Shown here piece by piece: positions 55,216-64,000 of a stretch of DNA of 64,000 bases. Below the pieces are notes generated by a model. It ran no database searches, was not told the origin of the DNA, and saw only the letters and a list, made by a program, of their open reading frames with translations. The DNA is from Diphasiastrum complanatum. Taxonomy: Eukaryota > Streptophyta > Lycopodiopsida > Lycopodiales > Lycopodiaceae. The stretch lies in NCBI GenBank assembly GCA_029204225.1, contig CM055101.1:57472920-57536919 (forward strand). Reading direction: 5' to 3'. Each line of letters opens with the position of its first letter. Within the stretch, counting starts at the first letter, position 1. The translations under genes and the position numbers were made by a program.

Positions 55216-55790
55216 ATGAGCTCTGAATCAGATGCTGGAGAATTTGATTCAGACCAAGAATCACCCTCTCCTCCTCGTGTTATTCGTCCAGCTCCTCAGA
55301 AGGTTTCTTCACCAAAAGTGATGATTACCCAAGAGGAGCTCGACAAAATAACCGAGAAATCTATAAATATTGTATCTACTTCTCTTTCTGCTCCTGTACA
55401 TAATCTTTTTGTCAGAATTTCATACGATCCTGCTCAAGTGTTTTTTTATTCTGACCATTAAAACCTGTACGAGGCTTACTTAGCTAATAAAATTGATCTT
55501 CTCGGCAATTATTTTGATTTCTTTCTTCCAGATTCACATAGAAGCTTTAGATTAGGTCCCAAATTTTGTGTCGAGCTTAAAGATAAAACACCAGAGATTA
55601 CAGATGTGATAGTAGAAGCCGAAGGATGCTTTTTGCAGGATAGTATTAGTTCCGATTCTCATGGTGTAGTTTTTGTTGTTAGTCCATTTTTTAGGGAGCG
55701 ATGAAGGCAAAAGAAGCCAATTTTGATAAGGCTGTATATCTCATCGAATGCAATCCAGTGGCAAAATTTTATTCCATTCCATATGAGAAT
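55216..55790 (+). pseudogene. acidic 'SESD' protein with conserved C-terminal region (A3)
   Basis: MSSESDAGEFDSDQESPSPP, KVSSPKVMITQEELDKITEK and VHNLFVRISYDPAQ, with a TAA at 55,459-55,461. The same frame then continues NLYEAYLANKIDLLGNYFDF, FLPDSHRSFRLGPKFCVELK, EAEGCFLQDSISSDSHGVVF and VVSPFF. A one-base loss follows near 55,700, then MKAKEANFDKAVYLIECNPV. It lies 150 bp after the histone-like stop; the linker contains a basic TTSRRKKR segment in A2 and A4 that could be a nuclear localisation signal. Unknown family. Confidence 0.45.
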
Positions 55791-56019
55791 AAGGATTGCT
55801 TGTTTTTTTTTGTTGCTTTAACTTGGATTGTTGTAGTCGGCATTGCTTTAATAAGTAAGGATTTATTGATATTTGTATTTTGATTGTTGCAGTTGGCATT
55901 CGAGCCTGAACATTCTTTCTGTAAAGATAAATAAGGAGGGAGTATCAAATTTTCTATGTGTAAAAGTAAACTCAATTGTAATACACCTAGAGAATTTGAT
56001 TTTCCACTTCATGATGTCG

Positions 56020-56431
56020 TTCGAGAAATACCAACAACGACAACCTCAATTGGAGAGATAACCATAAAATCTCTCAAGGTATATTCTATTTATCTCTGAT
56101 ATGCATGTATTTTTTTTTTTAGTTTATAGCATAAATAAATTTTTTGTCATAATATTACTAATTTTTGTTTAATATATGCAGTGTGTACAGCAAATGGACG
56201 TTGTCAGTTGTGCATAGTTCATTCTGTATAATACAAAGCTCTTTTTTGAGTGGTATAATTTACAAGTGGATGTAGATATTGAAAAGATAATATTTTGTTC
56301 ATTTGTAATTCCTTTCATTCTGATTCATATTTTTTTACTATCATTGTTTGCAATTTGTTGATTCACATGTTTTGTGATGACAATTCACTCTTGAGTTGTA
56401 TACTACTGACGATGTATATAGATTTTGGCAA
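56020..56431. other. spacer with an intron-like segment
   Basis: AAGGTATATTC near 56,077 and TTAATATATGCAG near 56,180 have the form of a GT-AG intron. Flanking coding sequence is too short to confirm it. Confidence 0.3.
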
Positions 56432-56743
56432 TAATTGATCAGAACCTATGTACAGAACGGTGTAAGCATTGCAACTGAAATCAAGGGCCCTCAAAAGCAA
56501 GCTGCTCCTGCCTTCACAGCCTCTCAGGTTGCTCAGGATGCATATATTATTACACATGATAAAAAAGGAATAGAATTCCTTCCCAATACAGAGGAAGGCG
56601 ATATTATAGCAGAGAGGCCTCTTGTCTTAAAAGGCCTAGAAGTCCTTCCCAAAATAGAGGAAGACAAGATTATAGAAGAGAGAACTGTTCCCTTATCAGT
56701 TCTTAATAGTGATACTAAAAACATAGAAAAATTTACTGAATAG
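56432..56743 (+). CDS. unknown acidic protein or exon with a 22-residue repeat
   Basis: An open frame of about 100 codons without the stop that breaks the left-arm copy: NGVSIATEIKGPQKQAAPAF, then two similar units beginning GIEFLPNTEEGDIIAERPLV and GLEVLPKIEEDKIIEERTVP, ending NIEKFTE. There is no upstream ATG in frame; a GATCAG acceptor-like site precedes the first codons, so it is more likely a last exon than a whole gene. Rich in Glu/Ile, possibly a helical or disordered linker. Function unknown. Confidence 0.4.
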
Positions 56744-56945
56744 AGATCCATTTGTAAATAGAGATACAAAAAAAAAAAAAAGATACAATCATTTTACAGG
56801 TAAACAACCGGTTTATGGAGTTTTTATTGATATCAATATAGATTCTTACAATCAGGTTGTGTCGATAATAGTGTAATATTGGAATACAATTTTCTATATT
56901 GATAAAAAGACATGATAATTGGAATGTATTTGTTGATAGTGAATC

Positions 56946-57852
56946 TCAGTGTTCTTCCATAAATGTGATCGTTTCGTCAATATCTCTACATTTGATCTCG
57001 AGCTCATGTCTTTTACGTACCTGCATAAAACTAATACAAACTGAGTTACAATAAATACAGAGATTGTATTCGAAAGTTTTGATTGAAACTATTCATAAAG
57101 AATCGAGTGTTTATAGTTACTTACGACTTTACCATTGAAAACGAATCTGAAGTCTGAAAGTACATTATCTTGTAGGAGCAATAGTTCCTGCCTGATATAA
57201 TTTAGACTCCAATATTCTTCCACATCAACACATGTCAAAACGACATCATTGTATATAATTTCAATATTTTTTCGTTTTGAATGTCCACTGGCTTTCAAGC
57301 CTTGATCGAGTGGCACCCATTTACCTTAATTTTTTTCCATCTTTGATAATAGAAGCATAAGCTCAACATTTGTTTTTCAATTTGATAACGGAAGCACATG
57401 GAAGACATTTTAATTTTGAATTCTATTTCTCCATCTGATCTTTTGTCCCATCCTTCATCCATAAGTTCAGATAATAAACTATCTGATAAATTTTTGCATA
57501 CAAACATTGTTGAGATTTTGTGTACATTGGCACTTGAAAAGAAATCCACAAATATATTCAAGAAAATAAACCAACTCAATATGACTGTTTTTGATCCCAT
57601 GCTTATCTTTAATGAATTGTTTACATCATTATATATCTTGCAACGAAATGATTCTGAAATTGCAATATCTGGTGCAATCCATTCATCACTTTCAAAACTA
57701 TGTAATGGAATTGGGACTATTTGTCCAAAATCTCCTTTTGTATCAGGAATGTACATTGATTCATAAAAAAAGATCCCACTATCAACTAGATCTTTTGCAG
57801 TTCTACCTCGATATTGCAGCTGTCCAGTAACAGTGTGAATAACATTTAACAC
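56946..57852 (-). pseudogene. unknown intron-bearing gene (right-arm copy)
   Basis: A better preserved copy of the 6.2-7.0 kb gene. From ~57,880: NEWEPSGSLAGVLNVIHTVT, RTAKDLVDSGIFFYESMYIP, FGQIVPIPLHSFESDEWIAP, FRCKIYNDVNNSLKIS, then MFVCKNLSDSLLSELMDEGW and MCFRYQIEKQMLSLCFYYQR. A one-base shift follows near 57,305 (also in the left copy), then KWVPLDQGLKASGHSKRKNI, LTCVDVEEYWSLNYIRQEL and SDFRFVFNGKV. A GT-AG intron (57,124-57,021) and a last exon of 25 codons ending MEEH at 56,946 complete it. Upstream sequence is displaced by a solo LTR at 57,888. Unknown family. Confidence 0.5.
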
Positions 57853-57887
57853 ACCTGCTAGAGATCCACTAGGCTCCCATTCATTTA

Positions 57888-58793
57888 TGTTGGATGGATA
57901 TAAATCTACAAGAAGATAATGATCAGATTGACAAGTTTGTTGGATTTATTTCCTTTACTTTCCTAAATCCCATTTTATCTGCCTCCATTCATGCTGCATA
58001 TTTATTCTCGTTGTCGTGCAGTCTACATATTAACATGCAAATTCTCACAGGCGAAGAAAAGACAAAAGAATCACGACACTGTGTTTTTACACGTGTTCTG
58101 GTGACAACCAACGTTCACCTCAGCAAAGGCTGATGTCGCACCCTTTTCAGGCTCACCCCATGCAGCTGTGCTAACAGACTGGACAATGATTGCAGCCACC
58201 CAGGATCTCCTACAGACAACACATCCACCCTGTACTTTCTTCATCTGCACACCTGTAACAATATGTATATATACTGAATACCATTTGCGTACTCAATTTT
58301 ATGATTGAAGATCAGAAGAGAAGAGTGTATGTAAATTAGCATCAGAAGCTTATAAGAGAAATAGACGAAGTAGTTGTGCATTGATTCTTTATTGTTAGTA
58401 TTAAGGTTTCATTCCTTCACAAATTGAAATAAGCTTTGTAGAGCATGCAGTTTCATCTGCTATTGTCTTGTTTTCTACCACATTCTTGACATGTATACTT
58501 GATATACTTAATTTGATAACAACGTTCAGATCTGTGTTAATATTGGTATGCTTACTATTCATTCTGTCTGACTTTTCTGATTACTCATTTTGGTAATTTT
58601 GCTCATTTCTGATTGCTCATTCACGACTAATTATCAGTCGAGCCCAGTCTAGCTCTTCACGAATCATTTGCGACACATAATCTGTCTTGTTGTTCACGGC
58701 AATTATTCTTCTGGTGCTTCATCCATTAATGTTTGGCTGCGTAATCAAGAATGACTGTGATTTTCATCACTAACGTTCTGTTTGTTTTGATAG
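57888..58793 (+). mobile_element. solo copia-type LTR
   Basis: Starts TGTTGGATGGATATAAATC and ends TTTGATA, with its last ~90 bases like the end of the LTR at 28,613-29,487. It sits at the upstream edge of the unknown gene. It falls in the segment missing from the left arm. No target duplication was recognised. Confidence 0.5.
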
Positions 58794-59782
58794 GTGTAGT
58801 CATGTTCTGTTCGTTTCACTACACACGAACACTTTCTGTTCGTGTTTCATTTCTCGTTCGTGTTCATCTTCCCTTTTGAGCTAATTTTTGTTTCTCACAC
58901 ACGACACCCTCTTTTCTCTCTCTCTCTCTTAAATAAGTTTACTATTAGATATTTATGAATGACAAAAATCTAAATTTAAAAAATATCAATGCTCATAGTT
59001 GCTTTTTTTGTGACCCTGATGGTTGAATCCTTGCACATTTATCTCTAAATGCATATATACATGTTGGACTAAAATTTTAGATATAGATTTTCCAACTGAT
59101 GATGTTCTGAAATCCAAATTTTGGCCTTCCAATAAGATCAAAATGATAGTTTTGACATTTTGCTTTTTCGAAATGCTCCTCTTGATGCTAGATGCATCAA
59201 AACCCAAGAGGTTTATGAATATTTTCTTGGCACCCATAATCCATTATCATCTGTCTCGTTGAATAGAAGCATAGAGTCAATTGAGGAGCACGGCCTTCTT
59301 GATGGCGTCATTCGTAATGTGCATGCAAAAATCTGAAACAATGAACTATGAATCTGAAAATTTGCGTAGACAAAAAGCCATGAATTTGAGAAAATGTGTT
59401 GGCTTAAATTTAAAACACTGGTCTATTTGACGTCACGAATTAACTCTGGTTAGCCCTGTTAACCATGACTTGAAAATGCATATACATTAATGGTACATCG
59501 ATTTTCTCATCTCAACCATCTGTCATATTCATTTTCAATATTTTTGGATCTCTTCGGGCAGTGATGAGCGGGAAGGGCAGACCTCATCAACCAATAGCAT
59601 TTCCACTGTTGCCCGATGAAACATCAATATATTTTAAAAGTTTTTATTTTATTTATGTTTGGAAAATTCTACATTACGTAGAACCCCGATTTCAACGTTT
59701 CAATTGGTCCACATGGCAATGAAAATAAAATAAAAAATAAAAAAAATCTTTTTCAAAGACCCTCTTCGGGCTCTAAGTTTCT
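58794..59782. other. right-arm-only segment with repeat terminus
   Basis: No gene seen. 59,740-59,790 (AAATCTTTTTCAAAGACCCT to CTCTAATG) matches the repeat end at 9,535-9,585, and TACATTACGTAGAACCCC near 59,670 resembles the interior of the foldback element near 27,008. These may be relatives of that element family. Confidence 0.4.
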
Positions 59783-59785
59783 CTA

Positions 59786-59974
59786 ATGTTCAATTTTTAT
59801 CATGTGTAGAGCCCTTTTGGCCCTCTTGTCATACCTTATTTGATCTTGTTGTGTTGCTGGCCTCTCCTCTAAACCTACAACAATATCCAAAACATCATTT
59901 ATCTCAAGAAGTGATTTCATCCTCACTTTCCACAATGAATAGTTAGTTGACGTAAGCCTACCATTGGCTTCCAA
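59786..59974 (-). pseudogene. truncated copia gag (right-arm copy)
   Basis: MEANGRLTSTNYSLWKVRMK.. to KRALHMIKI, the reversed copy of 6011-6199. Truncated at the same residue, where the repeat terminus at 59.74-59.79 kb begins. Confidence 0.75.
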
Positions 59975-60596
59975 CGTGACTAAACTTGATGTAGTGATGT
60001 AGCAATGACCTGATCCTCTCTTTCAACCTGTTTCAATGCACAAAGCACTTCTCTAAACAACAACAAATGTGTTTAAAAGGAAATCACAAATATATAAAGC
60101 TTCTCAATTCTCTTCTAGCATTTATACCAAGCAAATCAACACATAGAATAGTGAAATCTTGATCAACCTATGAAATATCTTGAATCTAATGATTCTTGCC
60201 ACTTCCTAACATTGAAACACACTCAAATGAAGTTCAGTAACCTCACAATGTAGAGATCCAACAAAATTAGAGTTTTGACAAAATCACAAAAAATTGATTA
60301 TTTCAAAATCTACATGCAATTGTAAAACTTGATATGCAATCTTGTAGCCACCACTTAGGCTTTGCCAATGCTCTAAAAATTGGCCAAACTCAACAAGTAA
60401 TGTGTTGGAAATACGAATTGATCAAGAATATAACCCTATTTAGAGTTTTTATCTAGAAAAGATCCAATCTACATATGCAAGAAACTCGATTTTGGGGTAG
60501 AATCCAATCTAGCATGCTCTAGTATTGATATCTTCTCCAAATCAGTGATAGTTGTGAATGTTTCCTTCATAATTTGAAACACAACCTCTGATACCA

Positions 60597-61235
60597 TGTG
60601 AAGAATTTCAGATCATTAAGATCCAAAATGTCCCTTTGATCTTTGGCTAGAAAGCAAATCACCAATCTTGCCAATGTTGGATAAACACTATGAATGAGAT
60701 GCAAACTCTAATAGCTCTTGATCAAACATCAATCAAAACATAAAATAATGTTGATGTCTGTACAAAAACAGTAAGCTACTGTATTTCACACGTGTGGATA
60801 TGAAAATAACAATTAATGAATATTCTACACATAGAATTGCAAGATATCACAAGTATATTGCACCAATGGATAGCCCAAGAGAACCATGTATAAGCATAAA
60901 TGAGATAAGAGAGAGAGAATGTCCTCTCTTCCCTTGAGTTACATCCTTTTATAACAGGTCCAAACCTAAATTCAAAATTTGGTTTTCCTCCATAATAAAA
61001 ATCATACTATTTTTGTGACTAGATTCAATGTATCTACTACTCAAATTGAATCCCTCCAAAACTCGTGTTCTATAATTTTCCACACTTTTTACAAGTGTTT
61101 ATTCAACTGCTTTTAGACTAATATAACTTTAAAAAGTCAAACTCTAAGTCTAATATGAAAATTGTCCTCAATTGTGTACTTGGCAATTTATCAAACTATA
61201 ATCAATCTTGACTAAACTAGTTGAAATTTCTCACA
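60597..61235 (-). mobile_element. copia LTR (right-arm copy) with primer site
   Basis: The minus strand runs TGTGAGAAATTTC (61,235) to CTTCACA (60,597), followed by TGGTATCAGAG at 60,596. Reversed counterpart of 4744-5392. Confidence 0.8.
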
Positions 61236-61332
61236 TGTCATACATGCAACTCGAAAGGATAGTGTTCAATGCTAAGGAAATCTCTTTTGAGTTATCCTCA
61301 AAAAACTTGCATTTTATAAAGCTTCTCAATTT

Positions 61333-61839
61333 TTAAAGCCTTCTACTCATAAAAAGGTTCATTTGCTTGTCCAAAAAATGAGTATTTAAAGATACCGGTT
61401 TAAGAAAACTTGCCACGGTTTTAGAAGTGGAAGGGCCAGCTTTCGAATCGTCAGAAATATTTAACAAAAGAAAAGAAACAAATGCAGACTGAAAATCAAC
61501 AAATCTATATTTTTTATTGTGAATTGGGCACTCATCTACAGACTTGAAATCATTATGTAACTTGGTGAACATTCTGTCAAGCTTAGCTTTATAGCTATGC
61601 TTGTCAAGTGCCACCAGGTCCTGATATCGAATCATGTCCTTATTCTAAAATCTACATAAGGGAGTACTGATCAGAGACTTAAATTTGAGATAAATCTCAA
61701 AAAATGCTTCCACACCAGGATCCTCAATAATAAGAATAAATAAAAAGAAAAGAAAAAGAAAGGATTTGAAATACTCTAAATTATCACTAATACCAAATTC
61801 ATGAAAAACAGAAAGCAAACTAGAATCGAAATTAGACAT
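61333..61839 (-). pseudogene. MSNFD-family frame with the shared in-frame stop (A4)
   Basis: Almost identical to 4139-4645 (first part identical, second part one residue different). The same TAG separates MSNFDSS..CRF from MIRYQDL... The near identity shows that the two arms were copied or homogenised recently. Confidence 0.5.
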
Positions 61840-61869
61840 TCTGAGCAAAAAAAACAAATGTGAAATTTT

Positions 61870-62103
61870 CAATATTGCACTCAAGCGCAAAATGTAGGTT
61901 AGACAAGAATCTCAAGGCAATGTGCGCTCGAAAGAGATATAAGAACATAGGGTATCGGATCCGAGCACGTGTACAAAGATTAGAAAAAAAAAGATGTAAG
62001 ACGCGCTTGAATGCGATACCAGACTATGCAGTATTGGTTCCAGGCGCAAGATTGTCAACAGAACGTAGACAGTGGAATGGGCGCACTTGAAATCGATATC
62101 CGG
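61870..62103 (-). promoter_or_regulatory. three-dyad leader array, MSNFD side (A4)
   Basis: Reversed counterpart of 3877-4108 with all six motifs. Confidence 0.75.
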
Positions 62104-62474
62104 ATAAGAAATCAAAAATTTGCGTGAAAATCCACGTTAGAAATGACCTATATATAAAAAAATTTTGCACGTGTGGAAGAGTTCCAAAAGGACACGTGTT
62201 GTCGCATGATTGGTCATTAATATTTCGTCGTATAGACAATGATTGATCTGACGACTATCACGTGCCAAATGACACATGTCAAAATCTTATTGATGCACAT
62301 GTCCTGATTCACGTGGCCTCATTATTGAGTCATCATTATCAGTACGCACAATCAATGTGGACCAGTTAGATGCCGACACATGTCATCGTCCATTTTTTGC
62401 ACACGTGTGAAAATTTTCTTTATATACACCCTTGGAATTTTCATTTTTCTTCGCAGAATTTTTGGTTTTCGCTC
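62104..62474. promoter_or_regulatory. bidirectional promoter (A4)
   Basis: TTTATATATAGG on the minus strand near 62,147-62,158, TTTATATACACC on the plus strand near 62,420-62,430, and CACGTG cores at several positions between. Same layout as A1. Confidence 0.6.
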
Positions 62475-62697
62475 CCAATATAGCTCCCAAGAGCTCTCCC
62501 TCTTTGCAAAATACTCCACCTTCTCACCATGCGCTCGAGACCGATACTGTTGTGATTCTAATATCACTTTCAAGTGCAATTCTTCATAATCTCTATCTAT
62601 CTTGTACTCGAAACCGATATTCAGTTCTGGTATCGATCTCAAGCATTTTCTGATCGCTAATTCTTTTGTTTTAATTCCCTTGCGCATGGATTCAAAT
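62475..62697 (+). promoter_or_regulatory. three-dyad leader array, H3 side (A4)
   Basis: Forward motifs near 62,475, 62,558 and 62,628; reverse motifs near 62,528, 62,601 and 62,680 (CTTGCGCATGGATTCAAAT). It ends ~40 bp before the ATG at 62,736. Confidence 0.7.
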
Positions 62698-62735
62698 TTT
62701 TTTTTTCTAATTTATTTATTTTTATTTTAAGAATA

Positions 62736-63112
62736 ATGGCTAGGACCAAATTTGCTACCCGTGCCATAACCATTGTACAGCCATCCCATGTATGTGTTCC
62801 CCCTGGTACTGGCCGTAGACATGACAGAAAGCAGGTCTGGCCGAGGGAGATTAGACATCAACTGAACTGTTGATCCCTAGGGCTACTTTCAGCCGATCTA
62901 TCAAGAATGTCACTCTGTCACTTGGGCTAGATGTTTGTTTTGCCGTGACAGCCATGCAGACCTTACAGAGTGCTATAGAAGACTTTTTGGCCCAGTTTTT
63001 TGAGGATACTTGTCTTTTGGCAATGCATGGTAAGCGTGTTACCATCATGCCAACAGATTCTCGTCATTCTCAGAAGACTTTGGGATCGTTATTCTGGTCT
63101 ACATGTGGATAA
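62736..63112 (+). pseudogene. histone H3-like protein, full-length form (A4)
   Basis: MARTKFATRAITIVQPSH, VCVPPGTGRRHDRKQVWPRE and IR, then a shift of frame before STELLIPRATFSRSIKNVTL, SLGLDVCFAVTAMQTLQSAI, EDFLAQFFEDTCLLAMHGKR and VTIMPTDSRHSQKTLGSLF, ending WSTCG at 63,112. Matching H3 segments are PGT..REIR, STELLI, the PF.R at alpha-1, FEDT and H.KRVTIMP.D. The C terminus is ~10 residues longer than H3. The single frameshift (about 10 nt missing between REIR and STELLI relative to H3) is shared with A1. A small intron there, ending at ATTAG, is a less likely alternative. Confidence 0.75.
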
Positions 63113-63263
63113 CGCCAGCACCTCTAGAGACCTGCCTCTGAATAGAACAAACTTGCCGACTACCTCTAGGAGGAAAAAGAGACAGCCTGAAACCAAGAAA
63201 GCTGGATTTTGAAGGCCAGTTGTTTCTCTTCCTCCTTGAGTTATCCCTACCAAGAGACCTCGC

Positions 63264-63840
63264 ATGAGCTTTGAATCAGATTTTGGAGAATCTGATTCAG
63301 ACCAAGAATCACCCTCTCCTCCTCGTGTTATTCGTCTAGCTCCTCAGAAGGTTTCTTTACCAAAAGTGATGATTACCCAAGAGGAGCTCGAAAAAATAAC
63401 CGAGAAATTTGTAAATATTGTATCTACTTCTCTTTCTGCTCCTGTATATAATCTTTTTGTCAAAATTCCATACGATTCTACTCAAGTTTTGTTTTTTATT
63501 TTGACCATTATGAGTAGTATGAGGCTTACTTAGCTAATAAAATTGATCTTCTTGGCAATTATTTTGATTTCTTTCTTCTAGATTCACATAGAAGCTTTAG
63601 ATTAGGCCCCAGATTTTGTGCCGAGCTTAAAGATAAAACACCAGAGATTATAGATGTAATAGTAAAAGCCGAAGGATGCTTTTTGTAGGATAGTATTAGT
63701 TCCGATTCTCGTGGTGTAGTTTTTGTTGTTAGTCCATTTTTTATGGGAGCGATGAAGGCAAAATAAGCCAATTTTGAGAAGGCTGTATATCTCATCGAAT
63801 GCAATCCAGTGGCGAAATTTTATTTGATTCCATATGAGAA
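63264..63840 (+). pseudogene. acidic 'SESD' frame and conserved region (A4)
   Basis: MSFESDFGESDSDQESPSPP, KVSLPKVMITQEELEKITEK and YNLFVKIPYDSTQ, then a frame change and EAYLANKIDLLGNYFDFFLL, FRLGPRFCAELKDKTPEIID and VVFVVSPFFMGAMKAK. More stops than A2/A3. Continues to the window end in degenerate form. Confidence 0.45.
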
Positions 63841-64000
63841 TAAGTAAGGATTGCTCGTTGGATTGTTGCAGCCGGCATTGCTTTATTAAGTAAGGATTTA
63901 TTGATATTTGTATTTTGATTGTTGCAGTCGGCATTGGAGCCTGAACATTCTTTCTGTAAAGATAAATAAGGAGGGAGCATCAAATTTTCTATGTGTAAAA

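Larger units (their letters stand above)
53115..56020 (-). repeat. repeat unit A, copy A3 (reversed)
   Basis: Third copy of unit A, opposite orientation to A1/A2, complete at both sides but with the histone N-terminal deletion shared with A2. It carries ~410 extra bp (about 53,260-53,670) inside the MSNFD frame that A1 and A4 lack. Beyond ~53,115 similarity to the A1 flank stops. Confidence 0.8.
61280..64000 (-). repeat. repeat unit A, copy A4 (reversed, cut by window end)
   Basis: Near-identical reversed copy of A1 including the histone N terminus. The sequence reaches the window edge at the place matching about 1960, so how far the inverted repeat continues is unknown. Confidence 0.85.

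Overview
The window looks like plant nuclear DNA, about two thirds of it retrotransposon debris. It contains Ty1/copia and Ty3/gypsy polyproteins, tRNA-Met and tRNA-Asp type primer binding sites, GT-AG introns, TATA boxes and G-boxes, and long TC/GA microsatellites. Two plant-type cytosolic small heat-shock protein genes are the only clear host genes. Each carries an intron, which is unusual for this class in flowering plants. That and the repeat content suggest a non-seed vascular plant such as a fern, but this is inference.

Layout. 1-1.9 kb: degenerate sequence. 1.9-9.5 kb: left arm of a large inverted repeat. 9.5-12.8 kb: gene-poor DNA with a long TC tract and a solo LTR. 13.0-14.4 and 21.9-23.4 kb: tail-to-tail pair of hsp20 genes. 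14.8-19.5 kb: a copia 5' end with a duplicated leader and gag, abutting an antisense copia. 24.2-30.2 kb: copia and gypsy fragments with a foldback element inside an integrase. 31.6-32.6 kb: relic of a DNA N-4/N-6 methyltransferase. 32.8-41.7 kb: an old antisense copia split by an intact, young copia element (34,211-40,641) with 655-bp LTRs, a 5-bp target duplication and a 1317-aa polyprotein. 41.7-50.6 kb: another antisense copia gag and an antisense Athila/Tat-like gypsy element. 51-53 kb: copia gag relic and TC tract. 53.1-64.0 kb: right arm of the inverted repeat, cut by the window end.

The most unusual content is in the two arms. Each holds two direct copies of a roughly 2.8-kb unit (A1, A2 left; A3, A4 right) around a middle part. 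Unit A carries two divergently oriented genes on one bidirectional promoter. One encodes a histone H3-like protein with a short tail; the other encodes an unknown protein beginning MSNFD. Both predicted 5' leaders consist of an alternating forward/reverse array of an ~18-nt motif (order f-r-f-r-f-r, period ~80 nt), which in RNA would form three successive hairpins. The same six-part array, with an 80-85-nt period, lies in the leader of the apparently unrelated copia element at 15.6 kb and again in its duplicate at 16.9 kb. A modular leader shared by unrelated transcription units in one locus is the best candidate here for something undescribed.

Most coding sequences other than the hsp20 genes and the young copia polyprotein carry stops or frameshifts and are annotated as pseudogenes.
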